A stretch of DNA of 64,000 bases, taken from NCBI RefSeq assembly GCF_013213835.1, contig NZ_JABSSU010000002.1, positions 1 through 64,000 on the forward strand, read 5' to 3'. The notes beneath the pieces were generated by a model, which saw only the letters and a program-made list of their open reading frames with translations, made no database searches and had not been told where the DNA came from. Below, one piece after another: positions 35,396 to 46,793 of this stretch (positions within the stretch are counted from its first letter, which is position 1; each line of letters begins with the position of its first letter). This DNA comes from Winogradskyella sp. GTDB taxonomy: Bacteria; Bacteroidota; Bacteroidia; Flavobacteriales; Flavobacteriaceae. The position numbers and the translations under genes were made by a program.

Positions 35396-35962
35396 TTACT
35401 TTATCTCCTTCTCTAGGGCTAAATAATGTGTGGTATTTTCTCCAAATAATGGAAACACTTTAATTTCACATTTATAAGTCGTATTATCCTTTCTGTGATT
35501 TATAATAACATCTTCAAAAGGTACGTCTTGTGCTATTTTATTCTTGATACGTTTTTTAGTTTCTATAGACGTTTGTTCACCTTGTAAAAATCTCGGTGTT
35601 TTGCTTAATGCATATGATTTTGAATAACCCGTCATAGAAGTAAAACCATCATTTACCCAAATGATTTTTTGATTCTTATCTGTAATAATTAGTGCTTCGT
35701 AATCATTTTCAGAGAATACTAAATCTAAGTTATTTTGCCATTTAAAATGCTCTGCGTAAGATAAGATTTGTCCAAACTCATTGCGCTTTATGGCGTTCGT
35801 TAAACGCTCATTGTATGAATTCATATATAAGTCCCAACTTAATAAAGACATGTGCCTGGCACTCGGAACTGTTATATTTTGTATTGCCGTTTTATAATCT
35901 TTTTTGTCTGCATTAGACAGATAAAGATCTAAGGCATACATATCTGCCATGTTATACTTCAT
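35396..35962 (-). CDS. PAS/LOV-like domain protein lacking the LOV cysteine
   Basis: 188 residues. The N-terminal half is helical and unassigned. The C-terminal half is a PAS domain (about 85-188): LIITDKNQKIIWVNDGFTSMTGYSKSYA, the RFLQG segment, then HRKDNTTYKCEIKVFPLFG. In true LOV photoreceptors the flavin-binding Cys sits in NCRFLQ. Here the matching stretch is TPRFLQGEQTS, so the Cys is replaced by Pro. It may still bind flavin or another ligand but should not form the usual adduct. No output domain is attached, so it probably works through a partner. Confidence 0.82.
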   Translation of the reverse strand: MKYNMADMYALDLYLSNADKKDYKTAIQNITVPSARHMSLLSWDLYMNSYNERLTNAIKRNEFGQILSYAEHFKWQNNLDLVFSENDYEALIITDKNQKIIWVNDGFTSMTGYSKSYALSKTPRFLQGEQTSIETKKRIKNKIAQDVPFEDVIINHRKDNTTYKCEIKVFPLFGENTTHYLALEKEIK

Positions 35963-36091
35963 AATTTGCCTATTTCTACCTGAACGTCAAAACTATGAAA
36001 CTATTATGAATATTAGGAATTCAAAGCAAACATTAACATCTTTTATAACGAAATAGACGTTATCTATTGGCCTAAAGTTTCCTATTCATCA

Positions 36092-36126
36092 AAAAAAGTG
36101 GTTTAGAATATCCCTAAAACCACTTC
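36092..36126 (-). terminator. terminator of the DUF2892 gene
   Basis: AAGTGGTTTAG pairs with CTAAAACCACTT (bulge in one arm). On the minus strand the stem is followed by a run of seven T. The 192-nt gap 35963-36154 shows no gene. Confidence 0.7.
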
Positions 36127-36154
36127 TGCCATTAATTAGTATGAATTGTCTAAT

Positions 36155-36361
36155 TTACTCCTTTAGCTTACATGTTCTAATGCCAAATGGCGCATATAAA
36201 GGACAAAAACTAATGAAACTTGTTAGCAATAACACTGCTGCTACCACTAAAAGTACGGTACCTAAAACTCCAGAAATTATGTTCGTAAAAAATAATGTCG
36301 CTACAACTGCAGCAATTAGTATTCTCACAACACGATCTATTGCACCTAAATTTTTCTTCAT
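36155..36361 (-). CDS. DUF2892 (YgaP-like) small membrane protein
   Basis: I start it at the ATG at 36361, giving MKKNLGAIDRVVRILIAA. The family conserves KNxGxxDRxxR at the N-terminus, followed by two transmembrane helices (IAAVVATLFFTNIISGVLG and VLLVVAAVLLLTSFISFC). CPLYAPFGI is the usual C-terminal Cys-Pro motif. Related domains accompany rhodanese or sulfide enzymes, and the Crp/Fnr regulator just upstream on the same strand may control it. The longer upstream frame is not used because it removes this start. Confidence 0.85.
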   Translation of the reverse strand: MKKNLGAIDRVVRILIAAVVATLFFTNIISGVLGTVLLVVAAVLLLTSFISFCPLYAPFGIRTCKLKE

Positions 36362-36425
36362 GGGACTACATTTAATTGTTTGAGACAAACTTAATGTTTG
36401 AATTTGAGGCACACAGTGACTCAAG

Positions 36426-37052
36426 TCACAAGGTAGTAGTGATTTTTATGTAGCCTGAATTTTGTTCAATTAATCCATCGTTTTCAAGCTTTTTAATAAT
36501 GCGTGATACGACCTCTCTAGCAGTTCCTAATTCGTTGGCAATTTGTCCATGACTTAATTTTAGTGAAGTACTATTAGATAGTTCAAACTTTTTTTTGAGG
36601 TGGTTATAAATTCGCTTATCCATTTTATCAACGAGTAAATGACTTATGGTATCTAACAACTCAGAATACCTGAGATTGTATTGATCGAAAAATAAGGAAT
36701 TAAACTCAGGATAATCCCTTAACCAAGAAGACAAATAACGCGCGGGTATCAGCATTACTTTAGTATCCTCTTCGGTATGTGCAAAAACTCGACTTGGCTT
36801 GTTATTTAGCGCCGCATGAAAGGATTCCACACAACTTTGTGCGGGTTCAATATAATATAACAACAGCTCTTTCTCCTTAAATCTTGAGTGCACTTTTACT
36901 AAACCTTCAATTACAATAGGTAACACCTTGACATATTGGTCTTCTCTAAGAATCTCAGTTCCTTGTGGAATATATTGAATTGTAGAGGCATCCATAATTT
37001 CCTTTACAAGTTCAGGTTTTAAAAATGATAATAGATTTTGTGCTATATCCAT
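36426..37052 (-). CDS. Crp/Fnr-family transcriptional regulator
   Basis: 208 residues with an N-terminal cyclic-nucleotide-binding-like domain (about 1-125) and a C-terminal winged helix (LSHGQIANELGTAREVVSRIIKKLENDGLIEQ). It has no N-terminal Cys cluster for an Fe-S centre, so it is not a classic FNR. The effector is unknown. It sits between the nitronate monooxygenase-like and DUF2892 genes, all on the minus strand and closely spaced (8 nt and about 65 nt), so they may form one unit. Confidence 0.9.
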   Translation of the reverse strand: MDIAQNLLSFLKPELVKEIMDASTIQYIPQGTEILREDQYVKVLPIVIEGLVKVHSRFKEKELLLYYIEPAQSCVESFHAALNNKPSRVFAHTEEDTKVMLIPARYLSSWLRDYPEFNSLFFDQYNLRYSELLDTISHLLVDKMDKRIYNHLKKKFELSNSTSLKLSHGQIANELGTAREVVSRIIKKLENDGLIEQNSGYIKITTTL

Positions 37053-37060
37053 TGTTGGTT

Positions 37061-38002
37061 TTAAAAAGATGTTATCGTAGATTTTGCTTCTTCAAATTCA
37101 TGAATCATCTCTTTCACGATTTCTGCCACTGGTTTAATGTCGTGAATGAGCCCCGATATTTGACCAATCTCTAACTCACCATCCTCTAAGTCACCTTCAA
37201 ACATACCGCGTTTTGCACGTGCTCTTCCTAGTAGTTCTTTAAGCTGTTCTGGTGTAGGACCTGTTTTATATAATGCTTCAACTTCGTTATAGAATTTATT
37301 TTTAATCAGTCTTACAGGTGCTAACTCCTTTAATGTTAATTGTGTATCACCTTCTTTAGCATCAACAACCACTTGCTTAAAATCTTGATGAGCAGAGGAT
37401 TCATTACTGGCTACGAAACGACTACCAACTTGTACTGCATCAGCACCTAAAACCATACATGCTAACATGGCCTTACCTGTTGCTATACCACCAGCAGCAA
37501 TTAAAGGAATCTCCAACTGCTCTTTGACCATAGGAATTAAGGTTAATGTTGTGGTTTCGTCTCTACCGTTATGGCCACCAGCTTCAAAACCTTCTGCAAC
37601 TACAGCATCGACTCCAGCTGCTTGTGCCTTTAAAGCAAACTTTACACTGCTTACGACATGCACCACTGTGATACCTCTATCTTGTAACCATTTGGTCCAA
37701 GTCTTTGGATTTCCGGCGGACGTAAATACAATTTTCACGCCTTCGTCTACAATGATATCCATAATTTCTTCAATGTTTGGATACAACATTGGTACATTGA
37801 CACCGAACGGCTTGTCGGTTGCAGCTTTACACTTCTGAATATGTTCGCGCAGCACTTCTGGATACATTGAACCTGCACCAATGAGTCCTAAAATACCAGA
37901 ATTACTAGCTGCTGAAGCCAATCGCCAACCGCTATTCCATATCATACCTGCTTGGATAATTGGATGTTCTATTCCGAAAAGTGAAGTGATTCTATTTTGC
38001 AT
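37061..38002 (-). CDS. nitronate monooxygenase / FabK-like flavoprotein
   Basis: 313-residue FMN TIM barrel of the NPD/FabK family. N-terminal FGIEHPIIQAGMIWNSGWRLA, active-site region AEGFEAGGHNG (the EAGGHxG motif) and FMN phosphate site AAGGIATGKAMLACMVLGADAV with VQVGSRF. Family members oxidise nitronates or reduce enoyl-ACP. Residues seen here do not decide which. A conserved C-terminal helix (about 265-313) follows the barrel. Confidence 0.85.
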   Translation of the reverse strand: MQNRITSLFGIEHPIIQAGMIWNSGWRLASAASNSGILGLIGAGSMYPEVLREHIQKCKAATDKPFGVNVPMLYPNIEEIMDIIVDEGVKIVFTSAGNPKTWTKWLQDRGITVVHVVSSVKFALKAQAAGVDAVVAEGFEAGGHNGRDETTTLTLIPMVKEQLEIPLIAAGGIATGKAMLACMVLGADAVQVGSRFVASNESSAHQDFKQVVVDAKEGDTQLTLKELAPVRLIKNKFYNEVEALYKTGPTPEQLKELLGRARAKRGMFEGDLEDGELEIGQISGLIHDIKPVAEIVKEMIHEFEEAKSTITSF

Positions 38003-38076
38003 TGACTTATTTATTTAGTACAGTAAAGTTATGCAAAAAGATGCTTAATCAAGTTCAGTATGACACTAATTTTAAT

Positions 38077-39264
38077 TTATGAAATTACACCAGAACCAAT
38101 GAGTTCCTCATCTGTATACCAAGCTACAAACTGACCTTCAGTTATGGCTGATTGTTTGTTTGCGAATTCTACATAAAGTCCTGAAGTAACTTTATGAAGT
38201 GTCGCTTTTTCTAATGGTTGACGGTAACGAATTCTCGCCATCACTTCCATGGTTTCTCCATCAGCTATTGCTAAATCTTCTCTAACCCAATGCAATTCTT
38301 CGTTAGACACAAAAAGCACATTGCGCAATAAACCTGGATGATGTTTACCTTGACCTGTATAAATGATATTTTCTTCCACATCAGTTTCAATAACAAACAA
38401 CGGCTCTTTTGTACCTCCAACAGCCAATCCCTTACGCTGACCTTTAGTAAAATAATGCGCACCTTGATGTTGCCCTACAATTTTACCATCAGCTAAAGCA
38501 TACTTAGGTTTTTGAGCTAAGAATTCTAATTCGTTTTCTTTTGAAGTAAATACTGGTTGTTCTTTTGTATAAACATCTAAAGCAGCATCAACCTCAACAA
38601 TAACACCTTCTTTTGGCTTTAATTGTTGTTGTAAAAATTCCGGTAACCTTACTTTGCCTATAAAACACAACCCTTGAGAATCTTTTTTCTCAGCGGTTAT
38701 TAAATCTTGCGCTTTAGCAATGTCTCTAACCTCGGGCTTTGTTAATTCTCCAATTGGAAATAATGCTTTAGACAATTGCTCTTGAGACAATTGGCATAAA
38801 AAATAAGACTGATCCTTGTTATTATCAACGCCTGCTAATAAGCGATGAACTTCTTTTCCGTTTTTGGTAATGCTATCTTTTCTGCAATAATGACCCGTAG
38901 CAACATAATCAGCGCCAAGGTCCATAGCAATATCCATAAACACATCGAACTTTATCTCGCGATTACACAACACATCAGGATTTGGCGTACGTCCTTTTTC
39001 ATATTCATTGAACATGTAATCCACAATACGGTCTTTGTATTGCGCACTTAAATCAACGGTTTGAAATGGTATACCTAGCTTGTCTGCTACCAACATAGCA
39101 TCATTACTATCTTCTAACCAAGGACATTCGTCTGAAATGGTCACAGAGTCATCATGCCAGTTTTTCATAAACAAGCCAATAACCTCATAACCTTGCTCTT
39201 TTAAAAGATAGGCTGCAACACTAGAATCTACTCCACCAGAAAGTCCAACGATTACTCTTTTCAT
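38077..39264 (-). CDS. mnmA: tRNA 2-thiouridine(34) synthase
   Basis: Thiolates U34 of Lys, Glu and Gln tRNAs using sulfur relayed from cysteine. PP-loop [15 protein letters not shown] at the N-terminus, the first catalytic Cys in [14 protein letters not shown], and the second in [15 protein letters not shown]. Length (395) is slightly over the family norm. A -7 element on the minus strand (CAAAATTA on the plus strand, 39291-39298) lies just ahead of the ATG at 39264. Confidence 0.96.
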   Translation of the reverse strand: MKRVIVGLSGGVDSSVAAYLLKEQGYEVIGLFMKNWHDDSVTISDECPWLEDSNDAMLVADKLGIPFQTVDLSAQYKDRIVDYMFNEYEKGRTPNPDVLCNREIKFDVFMDIAMDLGADYVATGHYCRKDSITKNGKEVHRLLAGVDNNKDQSYFLCQLSQEQLSKALFPIGELTKPEVRDIAKAQDLITAEKKDSQGLCFIGKVRLPEFLQQQLKPKEGVIVEVDAALDVYTKEQPVFTSKENELEFLAQKPKYALADGKIVGQHQGAHYFTKGQRKGLAVGGTKEPLFVIETDVEENIIYTGQGKHHPGLLRNVLFVSNEELHWVREDLAIADGETMEVMARIRYRQPLEKATLHKVTSGLYVEFANKQSAITEGQFVAWYTDEELIGSGVIS

Positions 39265-39364
39265 GATTTTTTTAGTCTCTAAAACTCCGGCAAAATTACA
39301 AAATAAAAGAGGTAATTATACCGCAAAATTTATAGTCTTAGACTATTCTACCTATAGTTAAATC

Positions 39365-40165
39365 TTATATCTTGGATATTATTGTTTGAGTAGTAGAAAC
39401 ATTTTTTAATATTAATTCATTAATAGCGTCCCAAAGCTCTATTCTTTTATCAAGCGCTTCCTGAGCAACAATTAAAGTTTCATGCCATTTTTGATCGTCA
39501 TCACCACAAAGCTCAGTTATCATTTTAAGTGCTAAAGGACCATGATCATCACCATCTAATTCGATATGACGTTCCAAATAGTACTTCAATTTATTATAAG
39601 TTGTGTTGTCAGAATCTTTACGTTCTAATATTTTAATAAACATATCGGGAATAAGATCTTCTCTACCGAAAGTAAAGGCTGAAGCGACCAAATGTGCTTT
39701 GTCTGTATCTATAAGAGAAAACGAAAAATTCACAAAATCTGCGACGCGATTGTCAACTTCAATTTTGTGAAATGCTTCCGCAACAGATTTACCAGATCTA
39801 ATGAATTCTATAAACTGATTAATTTGATTTGTATTTGCTTTAGTTTGAATCATAGCATCCAAATACATCTCAAAATGACTTTTGGGTTCACCCAATTCAT
39901 TTACATCACTTTCTTCACCATGTACAATCTCATTAATAAATCTTGAAAGCATCGGATCTTTTGAAGGAACCCATGGCATTTTAACAGTCGTAAGTTTCAA
40001 CTGAAGAAACTTTAACAATGACATAAAATCCCACACAGCAAATACATGATTTTCCATGAAAATTTTGATGTCATCAATACTTTTAAGATTGGTATATAAT
40101 GGGTGATTATTGAGTTTTTGTCGTGAAGGTTCTAATTGAGATTCTAGATACGCTAATTTATCCAT
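39365..40165 (-). CDS. DUF3050 protein
   Basis: 266-residue soluble all-helical protein, matching the DUF3050 family ([59 protein letters not shown]). Several His and Glu residues occur at fixed spacing ([27 protein letters not shown]), as in heme-oxygenase-like di-iron folds. Whether it binds metal cannot be read from the sequence. It stands alone between mnmA and the YwqK-like gene. Confidence 0.85.
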   Translation of the reverse strand: MDKLAYLESQLEPSRQKLNNHPLYTNLKSIDDIKIFMENHVFAVWDFMSLLKFLQLKLTTVKMPWVPSKDPMLSRFINEIVHGEESDVNELGEPKSHFEMYLDAMIQTKANTNQINQFIEFIRSGKSVAEAFHKIEVDNRVADFVNFSFSLIDTDKAHLVASAFTFGREDLIPDMFIKILERKDSDNTTYNKLKYYLERHIELDGDDHGPLALKMITELCGDDDQKWHETLIVAQEALDKRIELWDAINELILKNVSTTQTIISKI

Positions 40166-40269
40166 TACGAAAATTGAGGGTTGGAATTAATTTCAGCGAA
40201 ATTACAACTTGGAATGGTAAACTGTAATAATTAATTCCTAACAAAAAATTATAACATTATAGATAAAAA

Positions 40270-40980
40270 TTATTCATACTTTTTTATCACTATATTATTT
40301 GTGTGATCTATTTCTTTTTTAATCTTTCCGTTTTTGTAATATTTCCAAATACCCTCTTTTCTATTATCTACATAATTACCCTGAGATGTCACATATCCTT
40401 CAGAATCATAGTAAATACTTTCACCATTTAACATATCATTTTTATACATGGACTTCTTTAAAATCTTATCCTTTTCAGTATACCAAATAGACATGCCATC
40501 TAATTTACCATTAACATAGCTCGTTTCTTCAGCAACAATTCCATTCTTATAAAATACTTTTCTTTTACCATGTAGTTGGCCATTATCATTGTAATGCTCT
40601 TCAATCATAATGTCAGTTGAATTTTTATGATAAAAGATCCATTTGCCAATATATTTTCGACCATTCATTTGACCTTCACTAATTACTTTTTTTGTAGAGG
40701 TGTAAAATGTAACATGGGAAATACTGTCTTTATCATTAAACACTTTAATCGCACTTAAAACACTTTTCCCGTTATGTAATGTGTAATAGTTAAAAGTATC
40801 AATCTCCTTTCCATGATAAAAAGTTCCCTCGTAGCGTTTTTGGTCTGTACCATGATAGTCCTTCGTCCATAAGCCATGGCGTTTGCCGTTTTTATCATAC
40901 TGATTAACCGACTTTTGTGCAAAGCCAACTGTTAAAGTTATTGTAAAAATAAATACTAAGTATAAATTGTGTTTAATCAT
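40270..40980 (-). CDS. secreted YwqK-like protein with MORN_2 repeats
   Basis: I start it at the ATG at 40980, because MIKHNLYLVFIFTITLTVGFAQ is a clean signal peptide. The mature part has about eight MORN_2-type repeats (for example YDKNGKRHGLWTKDY, YNDNGQLHGKRKVFYKNG, KEGIWKYYKNGKIKKEI). These repeats form beta hairpin arrays and are annotated as the antitoxin of a YwqJK pair in Bacillus, but no toxin gene is adjacent. Export argues against an antitoxin role here. Confidence 0.82.
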   Translation of the reverse strand: MIKHNLYLVFIFTITLTVGFAQKSVNQYDKNGKRHGLWTKDYHGTDQKRYEGTFYHGKEIDTFNYYTLHNGKSVLSAIKVFNDKDSISHVTFYTSTKKVISEGQMNGRKYIGKWIFYHKNSTDIMIEEHYNDNGQLHGKRKVFYKNGIVAEETSYVNGKLDGMSIWYTEKDKILKKSMYKNDMLNGESIYYDSEGYVTSQGNYVDNRKEGIWKYYKNGKIKKEIDHTNNIVIKKYE

Positions 40981-41048
40981 TTTAATACTTTTATTAAACA
41001 AACTAACGCGAAGTTTGTGCAATGATGAACAATTAAAAACTCAAAAAA

Positions 41049-42068
41049 ATGAAAATTATTTCAAAAACTTTCAAATTACTTACAGTATTTCTATTGGTTT
41101 TAGGTGTTACTGGATGTAGTGACGACGACGACAACAACGGACCTGGGGTTCAAGCAACGACTGTAGTAGATATTGCTGCTGCAAATGGATTAACTTCTCT
41201 GGCAGCTGCTTTACAAGCTACAGACTTAGTAACAACACTTCAAGGAGCTGGACCTTTTACAGTATTCGCTCCTACGAACGATGCTTTTGACACTCTATTA
41301 AACGATACAGGTTTAGATTTAAACAACTTAACTGATGCACAAGAAGATTTAGTAAGAAATATTTTATTAAACCATGTAATAATCGGCCCAGAAATTATGT
41401 CAAGTGATCTAGTGAATGCTGGTGACGGATATGCGAAGACTGCGGCAGTAGGACCTAATGGTGAAAATTTAAGTTTATACTTTAATACGTCGAATGGCGC
41501 TGTAATCAACGGACAGTCAAACATCGATTTAAATAATGTTGATATTACAGCTACTAATGGTGTTGTGCATATTGTAGACACTGTAATAGCATTACCAACA
41601 ATAGGAACATTTGCAACATCAAACCCAGCGCTTTCTACTTTAGTAGCAGCCTTATCATACGCTGATGATTCAGGTGCAGGAACAGTACCATATATCAATA
41701 CAGTTTTAGATGACACGGCAGGACCTTTCACAGTATTTGCGCCAGTAAACGCAGCTTTTACTGACCCAACAAATGGAGTATTAGCTGAATTAGGGTTATC
41801 AGGCTTCGGTGAAGGTGAAGGACAACTTAATGGTGCTACAACAGATGCAGTATTATTATTACACTTAGTTAGTGCAAACGTTCAATCTGATCAATTAGCT
41901 TCTGGTACAGTAACTACTTTAGGTGGTGATATCACCGCAGATGCAACAAACTTTACACTTACAGATTCAAACGATAGAGTAAGTAACATTGTAACATCAC
42001 TAGTTGACATACAGGGAATGAATGGTGTTGTTCACGTTATAGACAAGGTAATCTTACCAGGTCTATAA
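41049..42068 (+). CDS. fasciclin (FAS1) domain lipoprotein with two domains
   Basis: 339 residues. A lipoprotein signal (LLTVFLLVLGVTGCSDDDDN, Cys near 22) leads to an acidic linker and two FAS1 domains. The first (about 38-173) has the typical TTLQGAGPFTVFAPTNDAFD and NGVVHIVDTVIALP. The second (about 185-338) has the matching AGPFTVFAPVNAAF and NGVVHVIDKVILPG. FAS1 modules mediate cell-surface adhesion. A strong terminator follows at 42133. Confidence 0.93.
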   Translation: MKIISKTFKLLTVFLLVLGVTGCSDDDDNNGPGVQATTVVDIAAANGLTSLAAALQATDLVTTLQGAGPFTVFAPTNDAFDTLLNDTGLDLNNLTDAQEDLVRNILLNHVIIGPEIMSSDLVNAGDGYAKTAAVGPNGENLSLYFNTSNGAVINGQSNIDLNNVDITATNGVVHIVDTVIALPTIGTFATSNPALSTLVAALSYADDSGAGTVPYINTVLDDTAGPFTVFAPVNAAFTDPTNGVLAELGLSGFGEGEGQLNGATTDAVLLLHLVSANVQSDQLASGTVTTLGGDITADATNFTLTDSNDRVSNIVTSLVDIQGMNGVVHVIDKVILPGL

Positions 42069-42132
42069 ACTTAATTAGGAAAATAGAGGCTGATTACCTC
42101 ATTTTTATATTGATTGATTTAGTTAGTAAGAC

Positions 42133-42164
42133 AGCCAGACTCAGTGAGTCTGGCTTCTTCTTTT
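42133..42164 (+). terminator. terminator of the fasciclin gene
   Basis: AGCCAGACTCA and TGAGTCTGGCT form a perfect 11-bp inverted repeat, followed by a T/C-rich tract ending TTTT. Confidence 0.85.
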
Positions 42165-42174
42165 CTAATAATGA

Positions 42175-42202
42175 TTGTTCTATTGAATTTGACTTAATTT
42201 TG
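42175..42202 (+). promoter_or_regulatory. promoter of the DUF2141 gene
   Basis: TTG at 42175-42177 and TAATTTTG at 42195-42202 are 17 nt apart, matching the Bacteroidota consensus. The ATG is 24 nt downstream. Confidence 0.6.
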
Positions 42203-42226
42203 TTATAACATTTAATTTCTACACCA

Positions 42227-42640
42227 ATGAAACATATTATTGTTGCTATATTTTCCATTTTGATACTTCAATCTGATAACGTTACCAAGACTAACTTGAC
42301 GGTTAAAATAGAAGGATTTGAAAAGGAGGAATCTTCTGAAGTGGTTGTGGCTATTTTTAAGGAAAAAAACTTTTTAGAAACACCAATATCATTTCAATAC
42401 GTTAAGATTAATAATGATAAAGTTATAGCTAATTTTGAACTGGAACCAGGTGAATATGCTGTTTCAACCTTTCAAGATCTTAATGGCAACAGAAAATTAG
42501 ATAAAAAGTTTTATGGACCACCAAAAGAACCTTACGGGTTTAGCAATAATGTGCGTCCTTTTGGTAAACCAAGCTTTAAGAAATGTAAGTTTAATTTAAC
42601 ATCTGATTCTAAAACCATAACTATTGCACTTATAAACTAG
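42227..42640 (+). CDS. DUF2141 secreted protein
   Basis: 137 residues. The N-terminus (MKHIIVAIFSILILQSD) resembles a signal peptide. The DUF2141 domain follows, with the strands LTVKIEGFEKEESSEVVVAIF, the ELEPGEYAVSTFQDLNGNRKLD motif and PYGFSNNVRP. The DxNxNxxLD run resembles a Ca2+-binding loop, a feature of this family. Function unknown. Confidence 0.85.
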   Translation: MKHIIVAIFSILILQSDNVTKTNLTVKIEGFEKEESSEVVVAIFKEKNFLETPISFQYVKINNDKVIANFELEPGEYAVSTFQDLNGNRKLDKKFYGPPKEPYGFSNNVRPFGKPSFKKCKFNLTSDSKTITIALIN

Positions 42641-42720
42641 TTATTATCACTTTATAATTTAGCCATATGAAATAGAACATATGAGACTAAAATTTCTGTT
42701 TATAACATAAATGAATAAAA

Positions 42721-42750
42721 AAGCCTTGAACATTTTTCTGTTCAAGGCTT
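42721..42750. terminator. bidirectional terminator between DUF2141 and yidC
   Basis: AAGCCTTGAACA pairs with TGTTCAAGGCTT (12 bp, loop TTTTTC). On the minus strand a TTTTTTATT run follows, so it ends yidC; on the plus strand a weaker T-rich tract follows. Confidence 0.85.
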
Positions 42751-42770
42751 CTTTATTTGAGTTACTTACT

Positions 42771-44675
42771 CTATTTCTTTCTTTTTTGTTGCGCATTTTT
42801 TTGCTTTTCAGCTTCTTCCATCATTTCTGCCATCTTCTTCTGGAAACGATTTTGCTTCTTAGGCTTACTCTTACTCACTTCAATCTTAGCAAGAACTTTC
42901 TGCTCGTCAATAATGTAGTTCTTAATTACTAACATTATTCCAATACTAATTAAGTTGGAAATGAAATAATATAAACTTAATCCCGAAGCGTAGTTATTAA
43001 AGAAGATTAACATTAATAATGGTGAGAAGTAAATCATGTACTTCATCATCTTACCCATATCTGGCATTCCTTCTTGTGGTGGTGCTTGCATAGCTGTTTG
43101 TTGACCAGTAGTCATTTTCATGTAAAAGAAAATAGCTATAGCCGCTAATATTGGAAATAACGCTACGTGATCGCCATAAAATGGAATATTAAATGGTAAG
43201 TCTGCAATAGAATCATATGAACTTAAATCGTCCACCCATAAGAAACTCTTCTGTCTCAGATCAAAAGCTGTTGGGAAGAACATAAACAAGGCGTAAAATA
43301 CAGGTATTTGCATTAAACCTGGTAAACATCCACTTAATGGGCTTGCACCAGCTTTACTCTGCAAAGCCATAGTTTCTTGTTGTGCTTTTAATTTGTTGTC
43401 TTTATACTTCGTTCTAATAGCATCTAATTCCGGCTTTAAAATTTTCATTTTTGCCTGAGACAAGAATTGTTTGTACTGTACAAAAGACAACATCAACTTT
43501 ACTAATATTGTCATTACAATAATAGCGATACCATATGGCAGCATACTACTTAGCCAACCAAATAATGGGATAAATAAGGCTTTGTTAATCCAACCAAAAA
43601 TTCCCCAACCAAATGGTATACTCTCTTGCAGATTTTTATCGTAAGCCTTTAAAACTTTAGCATCCGTCGGTCCATAATACAAACCAAGACTTTTATTGAT
43701 TTCACCACCATTATAGGCCAACGGCATTTTAGACGTATACATTTTAGTAAATAATGAATCTACTTCTTCATCTTCCACTAAATTCTTAGAAGTTAACTCT
43801 GCTTTTTTGAATGGTGCATCTTTTGTTACTAAAATTGAACTAAAGAAATGCTGTCTATATGATAACCATTCTACATCTTCAACAGTCTCTTCGTCATCAC
43901 CCATTTGAGATAATTTCTCTACTCTATCACCTTCATGCATATAGGTTAAACGTGTGTAACGATTTTCATAAGAAATACTTTTTGCATGACGCATCCCTTT
44001 TTGTTTCCAATCTAAATGAATAGGCTGAGAGGTATTAAAAACGTTGCTTAACCCTTGAGATTTGATTGAAAAATCAATCATATAGTCATCTGGTTTCAAC
44101 TCATATCTGTATTCTAAAAATTCACTTTCAGAAAACTTTAATTTCATTGATACTATAGTATTGTCACCGCTCTTTGTTACACTTGGTTGAAAAGGATGAT
44201 CTTGCGTATTGTGAGTACGATTATCTGAAGTACCAAATGTAATATTGAAATTACTATTTAAATCCTTTACCATATAAATAGGTAGAGAATCATAATCTAC
44301 AAACTTCTTCAGCCTAACTTCTGCTAATTGACCACCTTTTCTTTGAAATTTCAATTCAAAAACATCGGTTTCAACAGTAGTCATTTCTTCGCCTGGTAAG
44401 GTAGATGCATAAGATATTGCACCCATTTTAGTTTGCAGCGCTGCTACCTGTGCTGAATCTAAAACTTGACTTGATGAATAATCTTCTGCAGTGGTAACTA
44501 CAGCTTCATTTTGTTTAGAGTTCTTTTTCTCAGCTTCTACCTGTTCTTGTTCGGCTTTCTTTTGTGCTTCAATCTCCTCTGGTGAAGGCTGATTTTGATA
44601 CATCATATATACTAGGATTCCGAAGATTAATACGAATCCTATAATTGAATTGATGTCTAATTTCTTTTCTTCCAT
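42771..44675 (-). CDS. yidC: membrane protein insertase YidC
   Basis: Inserts and folds inner-membrane proteins alone or with SecYEG. The 634 residues contain an N-terminal helix (INSIIGFVLIFGILVYMMY), a large periplasmic beta domain (about 75-340), then the conserved 60KD_IMP core from about 370. The core has PLFGWLSSMLPYGIAIIVM, the KMKILKPELDAIRTKYKDNK coiled segment, LSGCLPGLMQIPVFYALFM and AIAIFFYMKMTTGQ, and it ends in a basic tail (KPKKQNRFQKKMAEMMEEA) that may bind ribosomes. It lies 113 nt downstream of pyrG on the same strand. Confidence 0.97.
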   Translation of the reverse strand: MEEKKLDINSIIGFVLIFGILVYMMYQNQPSPEEIEAQKKAEQEQVEAEKKNSKQNEAVVTTAEDYSSSQVLDSAQVAALQTKMGAISYASTLPGEEMTTVETDVFELKFQRKGGQLAEVRLKKFVDYDSLPIYMVKDLNSNFNITFGTSDNRTHNTQDHPFQPSVTKSGDNTIVSMKLKFSESEFLEYRYELKPDDYMIDFSIKSQGLSNVFNTSQPIHLDWKQKGMRHAKSISYENRYTRLTYMHEGDRVEKLSQMGDDEETVEDVEWLSYRQHFFSSILVTKDAPFKKAELTSKNLVEDEEVDSLFTKMYTSKMPLAYNGGEINKSLGLYYGPTDAKVLKAYDKNLQESIPFGWGIFGWINKALFIPLFGWLSSMLPYGIAIIVMTILVKLMLSFVQYKQFLSQAKMKILKPELDAIRTKYKDNKLKAQQETMALQSKAGASPLSGCLPGLMQIPVFYALFMFFPTAFDLRQKSFLWVDDLSSYDSIADLPFNIPFYGDHVALFPILAAIAIFFYMKMTTGQQTAMQAPPQEGMPDMGKMMKYMIYFSPLLMLIFFNNYASGLSLYYFISNLISIGIMLVIKNYIIDEQKVLAKIEVSKSKPKKQNRFQKKMAEMMEEAEKQKNAQQKRKK

Positions 44676-44688
44676 ATGTCTTATTGTC

Positions 44689-44705
44689 TTTCGACTACGC
44701 TGAAA
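44689..44705. repeat. family II palindromic repeat, short form
   Basis: TTTC and GAAA flank GACTACGCT. The reverse complement reads TTTCAGCGTAGTCGAAA, a variant of the family II core. It lies between yidC and pyrG. Confidence 0.55.
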
Positions 44706-44788
44706 ATCATCTTCAACGCATTAGTTGATTACTCTTTACGATTAACCAAAAAGTTATCCAATTACTTAAATTGTGCCAACATGACACA

Positions 44789-46414
<1,626 letters not shown>

Positions 46415-46541
46415 TTAAAACGCAGGCAAATTTACAAAATAAAACGAGTAATTTAAGAATTGTTTAAGGTTTGTTAATATGTTATCACGTGGTCAACAGT
46501 AAATGTAGTAACACATTTTAAATCAATTATTTGAGTACTTT

Positions 46542-46793
46542 TTACTTCTTAAAATCCTTCTTAATGGTATAAATCATTTCTTCGAGTCCATTGATTTTAA
46601 TATCGTGCATCTGTGTCATCATACGACCAAGCTTACCTTCAGGGAATCCTTTTTGTTTAAACCATGTATAATAATATTCAGGTATATCAACTAGATATTC
46701 ACCTTTATATTTTCCGAAAGGCATTTTATAATGGGCTAACTCAATAAGTGCTTCTTTACTTCCTTCCAACTTATTGAGATTTGTAGCTGTCAA
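46542..46793 (-). CDS. DUF3820 protein
   Basis: 83 residues. YKMPFGKYKGEYLVDIPEYYYTWFKQKGFPEGKLGRMM is the conserved DUF3820 core, given here as short conserved pieces around KYKG and WFKQKGFP. It is a small soluble protein of unknown function related to the putative quorum-sensing-regulated virulence-factor family. Its start overlaps the upstream DUF922 gene by 23 nt. Confidence 0.82.
   Translation of the reverse strand: MTATNLNKLEGSKEALIELAHYKMPFGKYKGEYLVDIPEYYYTWFKQKGFPEGKLGRMMTQMHDIKINGLEEMIYTIKKDFKK

Noticed and set aside
40270..40980. YwqK antitoxin of a toxin-antitoxin pair
   Set aside because: The protein has a signal peptide, and no toxin gene is adjacent. MORN_2 repeats alone do not imply an antitoxin.
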